Shown here in pieces: positions 22,348-34,877 of a stretch of 60,000 nucleotides of DNA. Location: assembly GCA_914767715.1 (NCBI GenBank), contig OU612075.1:17424001-17484000 (forward strand), in the 5' to 3' direction. The DNA is from Membranipora membranacea (lineage: Eukaryota; Bryozoa; Gymnolaemata; Cheilostomatida; Membraniporidae). The number at the start of each line of letters is the position of its first letter. Positions within the stretch are counted from its first letter, which is position 1. The notes under the pieces were generated by a model. The model was not told the origin of the DNA. It was given only the letters and a program-made list of their open reading frames with translations, and made no database searches. The position numbers and the translations under genes are program-made.

Positions 22348-23868
22348 GCGGAAGTAGTTTTACTTTATCTAAGCACTTCTCTTCCGCTCATAAAACAAAT
22401 CTAAATTTGGAGGAGATCAGACAGCAGCTTGGTGAATTCAAAGGAGGAGAAGTGTCACTGTCATCAGCTGGTAAAGATGGCGCCATCAGAGTCATAACTA
22501 TCTCACATCCGGAGAGAAGGAATGCCTTATCAGGTTCGTTAGAGACTAAGTGTAATCAAATGACTTGAATAGATAGGATGACTAGGCACGCAGCTTGATA
22601 ACTGGATCTAGTTAGTTATAGTTATAACTTAACAGCCCAACTTTTGTTTTGTTCGTTTTTGGGCCACCACCAATTAACAAAACTATTAGTCACCAATAAT
22701 ATGATGTTTTATTTTCATTGTTACCTGAGCGACCACCAAGTGCAGATATTTTGAACAAATGTCGTGATTCATTTGTAACCCCTGCCAGAATATTTAGATT
22801 GCTGAATTATTTTTCCAACTATGTAGTTAACAACCTTGTATTAACAATTTGTGTCTTTTTGCTGAACGTCTAGATTGCCTAATGAAATACTTGCCAAACA
22901 TTGAAATAGAAATCATTTAGCATGGAATCATTGATAAAGGGCTTAGTTGGGGATGTTGGAAGGTCAATCTGGCCTGTATGGTATATACTAGGATATTATT
23001 CAGCTGTGGCAAAAGACAGCTAGATACCGGCTGACAGGTTCTTTGTCTTTACTTTCTTTCATATGTTTGGATATTGTTGTAGGTAGTATGTGTATATCAC
23101 TATATGATAGTATAAAAGAGGTATCCAAAGAAGATAAAACAAAAGCAGTTATTGTGCAAGGATTTGGTGGTAAGTAGAATAAAGGCCAAAATCTGTTTAT
23201 TTACTGACTCAAAATATGAGGAGATGATCAATTTGGATGTTCGATTGGGGGCAGATATAAAAGCACTTAAGGATAGGGTAAACATGAAACATTTAGTACA
23301 ATACAACTTCATATCCATGACTGAGGGTCATTTATTGATATATATATATATATATATATATAGATTCAAATCTGTGCTTTTAAGTGTCATCTGTGTGTAT
23401 TTGGCCCCAACTAAGTGTCACTGAAAAATAAGGAGTCGTTTTATATGACCCACAAAAAAATCATGTCTTAAATCCTCTTAAATAATCATGTTGGGCATCC
23501 TTAACCCAATAGTAATTAATGGTAGATAAAATAGCCTGACATGGTCGGACAACTCCAATGCAAAGATATGCCCTACACACTGATAGCCACTATATATATA
23601 TATATATATATATTCCATGTTTATTCTGGAGAAGAATAAGTCCTTAGGACTTGTACCCAGAAAACAGAAAAATTGATAAAAATATGGTGTAGAATTAAAA
23701 AGACATGTAACTAAAAATCAAGAACAATGACAGGTAAAATTACAACGTACACGCAGGCATTAATTAGCAGTAAAACATTACACAAGTTGATACACAATAG
23801 CTAGGAAAAGAAAAGTTAGAACAATGTAGCAGTAGGCTAAAATGAAATGATAAGAACTGACTCATTAA

Positions 23869-23926
<58 letters not shown>

Positions 23927-26835
23927 TCGCTCATTGTCCAGGGTTTTTATGGGTACAATAGTGGGATATATAATATGAGTGTTACAGCTTTTATTGAAAC
24001 AATTAGTTGTACTGAGATTGTTGAATCACTCATTTCCCTGATTTATTTCATTAAACGATATTCACATTTTCAAACAAGGATTTGAAAATAATGAGTTTTC
24101 TTCCCAATAACTTAGGTTTGACAACTCCCAATTTGAAATTTGTAAACAAGAATGTGATGAAAATAAGTTATCTTCTCTCTGACATAAATCAGACAACCCT
24201 CATTTCTCATTTTGTAATGTAGAATATGTAAAAATCACTAGATAACTATTTGTGAATTGAATTATGCTCCATGAATACCCTTTTACCTAGAGATGGACAG
24301 ATTTTACAGTCCTAAAATTGACCAGATGGTTGCAATAATGTTATGACTGACAAGGCTTAAGAAATTAGTATTTTGTTATCCAGTGAACATCATAAATGTC
24401 AAATTTACGATGAAATTGGTAGTTTGGCACTGTTTTAAAAAGTAACAGCAGGAAATTTAGATGTATATTCCATACTTTCTTGGTTAATCTTCCCCGACAA
24501 TGAACATCCCTTACTGATCCTCGGTTACCTAATCACACAAATAATAGGCAAACACTAAATGGCCAGGAATATTTCACATCAGAAACCACCTTTGTCATTG
24601 AATAGTTACAACATCTAAGTTTGTTCTATAAGTTGCTTCTACTCAAGCAATATGACCGATAAACACCCATATTCTGACCAAGGCGTCTCTAATATTAGAT
24701 TCTGGCAGAGCATATATCAAAATGAAATCTGAAAAGTAAAATCTAATAATTGGTACAATTTATTACAGGAATGTTCTGTGCAGGTGCTGACGTAACAATG
24801 GCCAAACAGATAGCTGACCCAGAGAACGGAGAGCGCTTTAGTTACTTCATGCAGACGACCCTCTGTGGTCTGAGAAATCTGAAGATACCTTCATATGCCG
24901 CTGTTCAAGGTAGACAATTGATACACACTGACATCAGACTTTACAAAGCATGTGTATCTCTGAACGTAAGAGTATGAGTACTATCACGTGCACCTCTCTT
25001 CATTAATTAAATGGACCTCGGATTGTCAACCCAAATCCATCTGATGATACTCTAGCTAAGTGAATTAAACAACTCTCTATCAATCAGATATAGTTTATCA
25101 CGTGATCAGTTTGCAAATTCTAATCGCTAAAGTTTTAAGGGACACGGTAACCTTCATTCTGATGGTAGACACATAACACGGCATCTATTAAGACTTAAAT
25201 GGCCTTAATTGTAAAACCAGAAACATGTGTCCCACATATTCAGTAAGGAGAACCCATAAACTTAATAATAAACCTAGACAGGTACGGCTGAATTAAGGCA
25301 CTTAATTTTGGGCAACTTAACGACCTTGGAAGGTGTAGAAGCAATGATGCTATCACTGATTTACTGTCCATAATCTACTTTTTTTTCTTCATAGGTCAAA
25401 CAATTTTGATCAGATTTTGAATTTGAAAATTGCTATACAATCAACAGCATATTGTTATCAACATGATGTTATTTCTTCTTCAAAAATCCTTTTTGTCTTA
25501 GGTAAGTACCAAAATGTTCACGAAAATCTGCTAAATCTATTGTGTTTTTACAAACTCAAAATCTGATCAAAATTGATAGAGTTGTCAACAAAAAACGGGA
25601 TTGTGGACAGTAAATCAATGATAGCATTGATGCTACTACATCTTTCAATGTCGCCACAATTAAATGCCTCAGTGCCTCAATGTTAAGGCTCCATATAGTG
25701 TCCTATCTAGGTTTATTGGGAGAACCCCAAGATGTGGAATAATATCCTTGTTTTCGACCCGCATCTAGATTGATCACTCATTAGGCCCTGGAGCACTGCT
25801 GTAATCTGTCAGTATTTTCTTTATTAGGCTTGAGAAGTCCCCCTCCTCCCAACTACCAAAACTGAGTAACAGAACGTCGAGATCACAATTTCTTTCATTC
25901 GCCTTTATGGCCGACTCATCATCTTAAAACAATGACGCTTGTTTCTTTGTAATTCCTATGTAGGTAAAGCATTAGGAGGTGGAGCAGAGGTTCTGGTTGC
26001 TTGTGATTTCGCCGTCGCTACTCCTGACACAGAGATCAACTTTGTACAGGTAGGATAATCAGGAAAAATGTTGGGTTAAATAATTGCATAAATATACAAT
26101 TTATCACGCACTGGTCAATTTGTGTTGTAGAATACTAAGTGTAAAATAATGATTTAAAATTGCTAACAGCTTCCGCAAATTTCAAGAAGCGTCATAGTGA
26201 TGAACATCAATTTTCAATCCCTAACACTATTGCCATTATCGAAACTAAGCTGCAAGGCAGCATATCAATTTCTGCAACTAAGAAAATGTGTCAAAGTGTG
26301 CGGATAATTACGACAATCTTCTTATTTTGATGGGGCTTAGGATTCTCTAAACAGTGCATCAAATATTTGAAACTTTCAAAACTTTAATAAAGCCACTATC
26401 AGACAGAACTTACGTATTCTTCTGTTATCCTTTATTTTATAGGGAAGGATGGGTATAGTTCCTGGATGGGCTGCTGCCACACATCTTGTAGGTAAAGTAG
26501 GTTATCACAGAGCTCTCAGTATCTTGTTATCAAGTAAATTCATAAACTCAAACGACGCTCTCTCAATGGGCTTGATAGATACACTACTAGATACCAAAGA
26601 CAGTGACCCGTTGCCTTTGCCCGATGATGTATTACAAAGAAGAACTGTAGATGTCATTGAAGAACAACTGGGACATTTGCCTGTGCAAGTTGTACATGGA
26701 CTAAAAAATGTAGCTTTGAAAGCATCCAGGCTAAGCTATGACAATTCTGTCAGAAACGAAAGAGACACTTTCAAATCCTTGTGGGGGGAAGAAGCCAATT
26801 TAATCGCTTTAAACGGAAGTATTAAACACAAATGA
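22348..26835 (+). CDS. ECHDC1: ECHDC1-like enoyl-CoA hydratase-fold protein (ethylmalonyl-CoA decarboxylase type), 5' incomplete
   Basis: Exons 22348-22533, 23083-23169, 24769-24909, 25964-26049 and 26443-26835 join in phase to 297 aa. Human ECHDC1 is about 300 aa, so only a short first exon with the ATG is missing; I did not find it. Crotonase-fold features: ITISHPERRNALSG (first oxyanion-hole strand), KAVIVQGFGG/MFCAGADV, and KALGGGAEVLVACDFAVA (second oxyanion-hole helix), followed by GRMGIVPGWAAATHLV. The C-terminal NERDTFKSLWGEEANL is the best match to the ECHDC1 group over other hydratases. ECHDC1 proteins remove ethylmalonyl-CoA formed by side activity of acetyl-CoA carboxylase, in the cytosol. 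Introns carry several (AT)n tracts and a foldback element. The acceptor ATTATTCAG before 22348 is a choice; the frame is open back to 22254. Confidence 0.85.
23338..23362. repeat. (AT)n microsatellite
   Basis: Uninterrupted AT dinucleotide run of about 25 bp in ECHDC1-like intron 2. Confidence 0.95.
23591..23613. repeat. (AT)n microsatellite
   Basis: AT dinucleotide run of about 23 bp in the same intron. Confidence 0.95.
23871..23923. repeat. (AT)n microsatellite, long
   Basis: AT dinucleotide run of about 50 bp, the longest in the window and likely length-variable. Confidence 0.95.
25256..25718. mobile_element. 463-bp foldback element with 9-bp target duplication (ECHDC1-like intron 4)
   Basis: Exact 9-bp direct repeats GGAGAACCC flank it at 25247-25255 and 25719-25727. 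The arms are imperfect inverted repeats of roughly 200 bp. Matching inverted pairs include AATAAACCTAGA (left) with CTAGGTTTATT (right), TGATTTACTGTCCA with TGGACAGTAAATCA, and TTTTGATCAGATTTTGA with CAAAATCTGATCAAAA. There is no coding capacity, so it is non-autonomous. Confidence 0.8.
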
Positions 26836-27569
26836 CATCATGGTGCTTTTTGAAATACATTGACATACTTCCATATTTAAGCTGCCCTATATATATCATC
26901 AAATGCAATACAATTGTGAAAACTCATTGTGATCTCAAGTTTATTGCTCTCTCGTCCATATGCTGCCGTTAGGCTTGATAGTAAGTCGGAGACAATGAAG
27001 CAGTTTAGCTGAAGAAAACTGAGTTGGAGAGTTGTTCTCTTCAGTACAGTTTCATGCCAGTATTTTCCTCAGTGAACAAAATAAGATATATAGCAGTGTT
27101 ACCCAGTGTCACTGCAAGATACAGCAACCTATCCCGGTAGTACATTTTATGTGATCAGCATAGTGTCAGCAACACAAGGACTTTTACGAGAACAGAAGGA
27201 GTTCTGAGAATTATAGTTCTTTGTCATTAGTAAAGAAATCAGAAAATTCTTGTGAAATTTCTTGCACAATTATGTAGCTTAATCAGTTGTCTGTTCCTGA
27301 CACAAAATAAGATAACTCATTACAATTCATATGTGGTTTGAGATCATTTTTTATAATTAATTTTTTAATCAGAGTCTCCTGGGTGAAGGAACAACATTTG
27401 GATCCCTCACTCACAGTAAATAATAATATTGATTGGTAACATGTAATAAAATTCATCCTGATATCAAAAGTGTTCTGTAGATACAACATACAGTGGTGCG
27501 CGTACCACTGCACAACACACAGGTCTTCAGCTAGAAACCATGAGTCAAACGCTGTTTCGAGGCCTTCTC
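26836..27569. other. 3' flank of the ECHDC1-like gene
   Basis: It should contain the 3' UTR. No other gene or clear element seen; the short minus-strand frame near 27283-27513 has no supporting signal. Confidence 0.55.
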
Positions 27570-29400
27570 TAGTACAACCTCCTCATGGCCGGCCCCAGCA
27601 GCATGAAGCCACCCCTGTGTGTTGCTGAGCATCTCAGTGCAACAATGTTCGCCCCATCACTCTCATGCTTATACTCTAAGCCAAACCAGTGCAGGGAGGT
27701 TTGCTTTCCATCAACTCATCGGCGCAAAGTCGCTATCGTCAAGGCACCCGCCCCTCGTGCCACACGTTCATTACTCAAATTCACAACATTGAGCATAGTA
27801 CAACTCATACACAAGTCAGAGAGATGACTTGTTTGCGCTACAGCCAGTGGGCTGACTGTGATTTCCTGTCTCGCTCTGCCTGCCTTTTATGCTAGGGCCA
27901 AGCTTTTAATCCTATGTTTGTAAAACCTTAGATCTAACTCAGACTCACTTTGATTTTCACTCTGCAGAGATTAAACTACTTTAATTTGAGTATTAAAGGC
28001 ATAATCTTGCTTAGCCTTCTACCCCAAGCAATTTGCTTATCATCACTTAATCCCCTCATTCTAATCCTTACCAGGATTATAACAAAAGGAATTAAATGCT
28101 GGCCAACTCCACAAAACAAAGTGAGTGTGTTAAACCCCAGCTTACAAGTAATAGGATTACTTAGCTTTTGTCTTCACACAGTGCTGTTGCCATATCCATG
28201 CAGATGCGCTTTCTGCCTCATGTACTATGCTTTTTGTGGCTTGTTTGAGTGCTCTTCCTGAAAGCCCAACTCTAGTCAGAAATTTGGTAGCTGATCTAGC
28301 CATGAATCCACGGCAGCCAACTTCCACTGCGAATAATTCGCAATTCCAACCTTTGTCTTGGCATTGTGTGACCAGATCTTCGTATCTTGTCAGTTTTCTC
28401 TCATGCGCATATGAGAGATTTTCTTCCCAAGGCACCGTCAATTCCATCAGTATTAGTGCTTTTTCTTTGTCAGACCAAACAATTAAGTCTGGTCTTTGGT
28501 TCGTGATCACAATATGCTGTGGCATGCTGAGCTGCTCTGTGAGGTCGCATCTCACCTGCCATTCTCCGCTGTTCATCAATCCCTTTTTGCGCAAAATCTT
28601 TTCACGCGCTTCCCCACCAGCATTAGCATATTCACACTTCTCCGTGACATATTTACACAACACTTTCAGGACTTGATTATGCCTATACGTGTATCTTCCC
28701 AGGCTCTGTTGGCAATTCGACAGTATATGTCGAAGTGTGCCCTTAGCCGAGCACTCGGCGCATTTCGAGTTCTCGGTCAAATTCCAGCGTTCCAGGTTTG
28801 CCGGGGTCGGTAGTTGATCATAAGCTGCTCCAACCAGAAAGCTGATCCTTTGTGGCTCCATCGACCACAATTCTGTCCATTTGAGCTGACGCTGCTCAAC
28901 AGACTCCCAACAAGTCCACCTGCCTTGTTGGGCTTGGCCTACAGCTTGTGTCTGGCGGCGCTCCTCTTCAAACTTGCGCACCTCATCAACTACCATCTCC
29001 CGTCTAACCTTTGGGCTTTCCTTTGAGAACCACCGGTTTGCTTCCCAGCCGATGCCATGACGTGCAGTTGTCACAGCACCCACAATCTCACTTATCTCCA
29101 GTCGAGATTTGGCATCTCTGACAGTCTCTGTGACAGACCATTTTTTACCAGTGTCAAGTGTAGGAGCACATTCCCTTATCACCTGGTCTGGTGACTCGTT
29201 CAACATCATATCCAGTCTCGCCTTTGATGTTTTGTACTCTTCCACAAGCGATTTCATAGGTAGTGAAAGAGTAAACGAACTGGCATACAGTGCATTAGTG
29301 TTGAAGCTCCTTGGAACTCCAAGCCACTTACGCATGTGCTTGTTAATCATTTGCTCCATTCTCTCAACTGGTGTTAGCGGAATATCATAAACTGTCAGAA
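27570..29400 (-). mobile_element. 5'-truncated non-LTR retrotransposon with C-terminal restriction-like endonuclease
   Basis: The frame 29359-28157 (400 codons, open a little further upstream to ~29390) encodes the region after the RT. It starts with the thumb-like segment MEQMINKHMRKWLGVPRS. A zinc knuckle C-X2-C-X7-H-X4-C follows at residues 200, 203, 211 and 216. A PD-(D/E)xK-type nuclease core comes next: RPD at 289-291, then LILMELTVPWEE with the acidic E306, and the basic helix HERKLTRYEDL. This knuckle-plus-RPD order is typical of the RLE class (R2/R4/NeSL/Hero and relatives) and not of the AP-endonuclease LINEs elsewhere in the window. The RT catalytic core is missing. About 27570-28156 is the likely 3' UTR. 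Which RLE clade it belongs to needs a tree. Confidence 0.8.
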
Positions 29401-29900
29401 ATTCAGATGACTCTATTTTTGAACCCCTGAAGATGTGATATATTTTGAGGTGTGTACAGTGGTTTAAACCTTCCCTTTAGAAAACTGGCCAAGTTCTTAT
29501 CAATGACTGAGGTTGCAAGGGGCCATGACATCAATAAAAGCGCTTTGTGGCAAATGATATAACAAAGCCGAAGACCTAGAAAGCTGAGAGATTAGCTCAT
29601 CAATGCTAGTTGCAAGTTAAAATGTGTAGTAATATTTGAGAGTTTTACCCTGTAACAATCACTATGGATGACAAAATATATGAGATGTAGCAGTTACTCA
29701 ACTAAATTACTCCTTCATATAAAGGTAAGTTTTAATGGCTTAAAACATTGCTCGATCATGAATCTATAATGTGCTTCATGGTTGGGCACTGCTGGCAAAT
29801 CTCTTATTCAAAATCGCATTATTGAATGATGCTGAAGGCAGGTGTACAGTGAATCTTGAACTAGGAGATTCTTGCACAGCACTCAAAGCCTTTAAAGCAG
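29401..29900. other. Spacer left of the foldback element
   Basis: No gene or repeat recognised. The sequence directly before 29901 is the left flank of the candidate 5.3-kb foldback transposon. Confidence 0.5.
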
Positions 29901-29909
29901 TGTTGCGGG

Positions 29910-30290
29910 AATCCGCCCCATTTTCCCAATGTCATTTTCCCACCAAGCCATTTTCCCACTTATCCCACTCTGCCATTATCCCATCTGAACTTTTTCCCAC
30001 CGAGCAATTATCCCACCTGGTTGATTTCCCACTTTACCATTTTCCCACCTGGACATTTTCCCACCAATCTAGTTTCCCACCTGGACGTTTTCCCACCGAT
30101 CCATTTTTCCACCTAGACATTTGCTCAACAGGCCATTTTCCAATCAGGTCGTTTTCTCAACAAGCAATTTTCTCTACTAGACAATTTCCCACCAAACAAT
30201 TTTCCCAACAAGACAATTTACCACAGTGCTGTTTTCCCACCTCAACAGTTTTTCACCACACAGTTTTCCCTGCGTAGCCTTTTTTCTGGC
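29910..30290 (+). repeat. Minisatellite arm, left
   Basis: About 22 imperfect ~16-bp units, consensus CATTTTCCCACCAAGC. Outer units are closest to consensus and inner ones most diverged. The apparent Pro/Phe/Ser-rich open frame through it follows from the repeat and is not a gene. Confidence 0.85.
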
Positions 30291-30599
30291 TAAGCCGTTC
30301 ACATCTCACAAATATGTTAACAATGTTCACATCCAGCCAACACTGGAGAAAGTTGCTTTGGAAATGGTGATGTGGGTTGATTTTGATTTGAGTTTTTTAG
30401 TGCATAAGTTTGTCCGAGTGGTTGATTTCATTAAAAATTACCTCCTTGTTACAAACTACTTTTTCAACAAAACAAATTATTTGTGCCTATGCCAATGCTC
30501 AAAAGTTTTGAGCAATGTATTTATTGCCCGGACTGAAGAGATTATCATATTAACGGTTATTAGCCATATCACTCTACAAAATTAAGCTTACATCATATG

Positions 30600-32285
30600 T
30601 TATCCGCCACATGCCAAACAATCCTCCCAAATTTTCAAATATTGTGAAAAACACAGTGAAGCTCAGTTCTTTCCCTAAATTTCTACCTCATGACATTGGG
30701 TACCATTCCAAATTCAAAATCTTTAGGTACAGATGGAACCTCTGTATGTATGCTTAAGTCTACTCTTCCATTCATTATTAAAATCCTTACTGATATGTTC
30801 AACAGAATCCTTGCTGACAGATCATTTCCAAATGCTTGGAAATTTGCCAGAGTGACTCCAATTTTCAAAGATGGTGACAAAAATAATCCATCAAACTATA
30901 GACCAATATCAGTGTTACCAATTATATCAAAGCTTTTTGAAAAACACATAAACCTTCACCTACACTCCCATCTTTCAAAAATCAAATTTCTGCATGAGTA
31001 TCAATGTGGGTTTAGAGAAGGTTTTTCTTGCTCGTTTGCAGTTCAAAAGATAGTCTCAGACTGTCTAGAATTCAAAATGAAGAATGAAAAAATATCTATG
31101 ATGTTCATGGATTTCAGTAAAGCATATGATTGTGTAAATCACAATATATTATCCAAAAAACTAGAAGTGAGTATCAATGGCAAGGCACTTGGTCTTCCTA
31201 ACTCTTTCCTGAATGAACGCTCTCAAAAAGTACTGTATATTGGGGAAGAATCATCTATACTTCAAATAAATGTAGGGGTTCCACAAGGATCAATAATAGC
31301 ACCAACTCTATTCTTGATTTATATTAAAGACCTTTTGAAGCTTCCTTTATTTGCATCGTGTTTTGTGTATGCAGATGACACAGTATTTATAAATCACCAT
31401 CGTAACACAAATAATTTAAATTCCAATTGTAATGATGACCTAAATGTGATCAGTGATTGGTGCTTTAATAATCATATGGTAATTAACATCAATAAGTCGC
31501 ACTTTCTGCTGCATAACATTAACGATGATGTCAATGGGTTGTTCTCCTTGTCATTTGGTGGGAGGGGGTTGTCGCGTAAACGTGAAACAAAGCTTTTAGG
31601 TTTCATTATAAATGACAGGCTAACATGGCATGACCATGTTTCCTATACTGTTTAAAAGGTTGCAAAGGCAGTTATACTATTACAACTTTGTAGGTCTTTT
31701 CTTGACAACAAAACAGCTATTATATTTTACCATCATTTTATTTTTTGCCACATCATAAGTGGTATCCATATTTACTACAATCTATCACCAAACTATATAC
31801 TAAAAGACATATTTTTACTCCAGAAGAGAGCCTTCATGTTGATATGTAATATACAAAAGATCCCTAATCATCTGGCACCAACTAACGAATTATCAAGGTC
31901 GTTACACCTTCTACCTTTGCCAGTGCTCAACATATATTTTACTAGCATAACTGGACATCAATTGATAAACAAGAAATGTCTACCACTTTTGTTAGAATAT
32001 TTTAATTTTTCGCGCAATTTCAATCTGAGAGACATGTTCAAGCTACACCCAACTTCAAATAACTTTTTAGATAATATCATAGCATCTACTTTTAACAATA
32101 TTCCATATAATTTACGTTCAATAATCAATTATAAATCATTCAAACTCAATTTTTCTGATTATCTTTTTCGTCATCTTGATTGAAAGTTTTTGGTTTTTTT
32201 CCCTTTTTTTTGGTTTTCTTGGAAGGCTGATTTTGTAAAACATTCTCATCGAATGAAAATTATGCCAATAAAGTCATTTCTGAGA
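30600..32285 (+). mobile_element. LINE (CR1/L2-like) reverse transcriptase, 5'-truncated and broken
   Basis: RT domain from 30690: KSLGTDGTSVCMLK, NYRPISVLPIISKLFEKHI, MDFSKAYDCVNH, VGVPQGSIIAPTLF and the catalytic VYADDTVF are all present. An in-frame TAA at 31653-31655 breaks the frame, but the homologous reading continues after it to 32183 (RAFMLICNIQK, FNNIPYNLRSIINYKSF). The upstream RT fingers are lost through truncation and frame changes near 30690. AATAAAG at about 32267 marks the probable 3' end. The composition is more AT-rich than the other LINEs here, so it is a separate family. It is nested inside the foldback element. Confidence 0.85.
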
Positions 32286-32905
32286 TGACACTGAAAGATT
32301 ATTCAAGTTGCAAAAATTATCTGCTTTGACCAGAGACCCTTCCTGCTTTTACCATATCAACAGTTTGACACATTAGAATTGTTTCCACTAAAAAGAAGGG
32401 ACAATTACCTGCAATACTAAATGCAATCGGTGATCACCAATCAGCATGAACATATATTATTGCATTGACGAATCTGTGCTGTTAAATAAGTATGGCCATT
32501 TAAAGCAGACCAAACATAGATGACATTTGGTTATCTATACTTGTAAACCAAAGACTGAGCTTGTTGTGGTGCAATTTGGTTGTATCCTCTGTCTACATTA
32601 TCTGATCAATTGTAATATTGTTAAGATTGTGGCATCACAACATGCTGTAAAATATACTATTTATTTGTTTCACGTTGAAGGTTTTTTAATATTTGAAAAT
32701 TCCATGGCATGGCAGTCCTCAGTTTATCCCTTTATTATACAAAAATTAGTTTTACAACCATGGTACCTGTTTATGAATGAATTTCAAGTTCAAATGCATA
32801 TAGCCTATGGTTCAATCATCTCAATTCTTGGTATGGAATTCAAAAAGCAAGCAAGTTCTTTTAAGCCATGCTCTTATCTTTGCTACTGATAAACTAGTGC
32901 TGTTC
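32286..32905. other. Interior of foldback element, no gene accepted
   Basis: A 120-codon open frame at 32527-32889 has no recognisable domain, no splice context and a hydrophobic, AT-driven composition. I treat it as chance. Confidence 0.5.
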
Positions 32906-32957
32906 TAGCCTTGTCACGTGGCCACGGGTCTAAACCCGTGTACGTGTGACAAGGCTG
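32906..32957. mobile_element. 52-bp foldback MITE
   Basis: TAGCCTTGTCACGTGGCCAC is followed by the hairpin loop ACGGGTCTAAACCCGT and the inverted arm ACGTGTGACAAGGCT. The ends match the family at 13695-13767. Flanks GTGCTGTTC (32897-32905) and GTGTCGTTC (32958-32966) agree at 7 of 9 positions, compatible with an aged 9-bp target duplication. Confidence 0.7.
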
Positions 32958-33239
32958 GTGTCGTTCAACTTAGGTATTTCTTGTTTAATTTTTTTTTAGG
33001 GTGATAAGTAAAAAGGAAACCCCATGTTCAAACGGGGGACAAATTCTCCTGATACAATGACAGACCTGTTACTATTTTATAATTTTTTTCTCTTGATTCG
33101 TTTGCCACTAAACTATTTGACCATAAAATATTAGACCATGAAATATTATATAGGAAATTATTGATATATGGATAATTGACAGCGCCCTTAGCCTATTGGA
33201 ATCATGTTTAAACCAGTGAGTCATATTTGTTAGAATTCT

Positions 33240-33370
33240 GAACTTACACCAATATCGAAGTAGGCCTTCCCCAAGGTTCAATACTTGCCCAACCTCTTTT
33301 CCTCATATACGTCAATGATTTACTTAACAAACAAAAATTCTCTGCGCCTTTGCTAACACCGAAAACACTG
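33240..33370 (+). pseudogene. Reverse transcriptase remnant
   Basis: A short frame reads NIEVGLPQGSILAQPLFLIY followed by VNDLL, the RT motif around the GLPQGS turn. Nothing else of the domain survives. It is a decayed LINE fragment lying inside the foldback element. Confidence 0.7.
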
Positions 33371-33462
33371 GATTAAATCAAGCCATCAATCTCCTGACCT
33401 AACTGAATCTGTATTACTATCTCTCACCGCCATATGTAACAAATTCTTTGTTCAACAAATAC

Positions 33463-33588
33463 TAGTTTAAGCGCTTTAACAGTGCCGGGATAGCTGGTTA
33501 GTAGCATTTCATTATCAAGCACTTGCCAAGTGGGTGATAATGCAATGCTACAACCAGCTATCCCGACACCGTTAAAGCGCTTAAACTG
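33463..33588. mobile_element. 126-bp foldback MITE with exact 9-bp target duplication
   Basis: Left arm TAGTTTAAGCGCTTTAACAG then TGCCGGGATAGCTGG; the right arm mirrors it, ending CCGTTAAAGCGCTTAAACTG. The arms pair over about 60 bp each. Direct repeats AACAAATAC at 33454-33462 and 33589-33597 are exact. It shares its GGGATAGCTGG..AGTAGCATT core with the element in KCTD-like intron 3. Confidence 0.85.
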
Positions 33589-33597
33589 AACAAATAC

Positions 33598-34877
33598 AAT
33601 TTTTTGGGATAATTGCAGACTTTTACAGGAATACGCTGTTCTTTTGTCGCAAAAGATCAGCTTAGTAGTGATTTGAAATTAATGATGCTTCCTCAGATTG
33701 CTTGCTACTCCACAAACTTACTGGGCTTAAAATGTTCTATAAAATAACCCATGCATTTGTTCTCAGCCATCGCAGGTCATCTGATCAGTGATTTTCTTTG
33801 CTCTGCTTTTTTACTACATCGCCCATACACACCTCTAAAGATCTCATTTCCGCCAACTATAACAAACTGCAGCACAAGTTAAGATAGAAACAATGTTATT
33901 CCTTTTTTAAGCGATAACTGTCTCAAAATATAACTGACATTCACAATTAATTTATTTTGCTTCTTGGTACTTACGATAATTTCTTTTTCATCATTATGGT
34001 TTCAACTCCCAATGGAAAACATTCCTCGACATAATTACAGACATTATAAAGGAATAAAAAAACAATTTCCCACAAGCAAGTTTCAATTAATAAGCTAATT
34101 ACTATTTTGGTGTCAAAACAACTCACTACAGATGTAATAAAACGTTACAATTGACCAGCTCCATGACAGTTTTAACATCAGGCTGACCTGCATGCGGATG
34201 TCTTGATCTTGGTTTCTTCAAAACATTTCATACATTAACTATGCTATATTAATTTAATTAAACTACAGGCAGTGTAAGAAGTGAGTGGTAACTGGTGGGA
34301 ACTGGTGGTCATGTCCAGCATGCATAGAATTTGCATACTATATATATATATATATATATATATTGCAAAAAGTTTTGAGGGCGGGAGGGAGCCATGCCGC
34401 CCCTTCTCGGCACAGCCCTGCTAGCTAAATCGCTACTTATTGAAAGTCCACTTAGACCACTGATTAAATGCAGAAAATTATTTAGACTTCTCTTCAGAAG
34501 ACTATAGCGATTTGATTGAAAACCAATAATTTTAACAATTTCATCCAATCCCCAACTATCAAATTTTTGTGCATCTTCCATAAATCTTACAGTTCCTTAG
34601 GTGAACACAACTATGTAATATTACAAGGAACTAAACAAGAGCAAAGTTGTGAAAAATCATGAGAAAACTGTTCAAGTCATTTTCAAAATCCTGAACAACA
34701 TTTTTAACACCAATGATAACAATCATAGACTTTGGGACTCTATTCTAGAACAAAAAGGAACAACAAAACCTTTATGACTAGACTCTAACATTACTTTTAA
34801 TTAACATTTTTAATGCCTGAAAAAGAGCAGAAAGAACGGAAGCGAAAAAAACAGAAAGAAGCTACCAGCGTTCATTT
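33598..34877. other. Right interior of the foldback element
   Basis: Contains an (AT)n tract at 34338-34363 and a 90-codon minus-strand frame (34581-34309) of no recognisable family, possibly a tail of another mobile element. Nothing else supported. Confidence 0.45.

Noticed and set aside
28227-29390. Several plus-strand frames of 70-149 codons
   Set aside because: They are antisense to the continuous minus-strand retroelement frame with its zinc knuckle and nuclease motifs.
29771-30277. 168-codon Pro/Phe/Ser-rich frame (..HFPTKPFSHL..)
   Set aside because: It is a translation of the 16-bp minisatellite arm; the inverted arm at 34.9-35.2 kb gives matching frames on both strands.
32527-32889. 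120-codon plus-strand frame
   Set aside because: Hydrophobic, AT-driven composition with no domain, splice signal or homologous copy seen.
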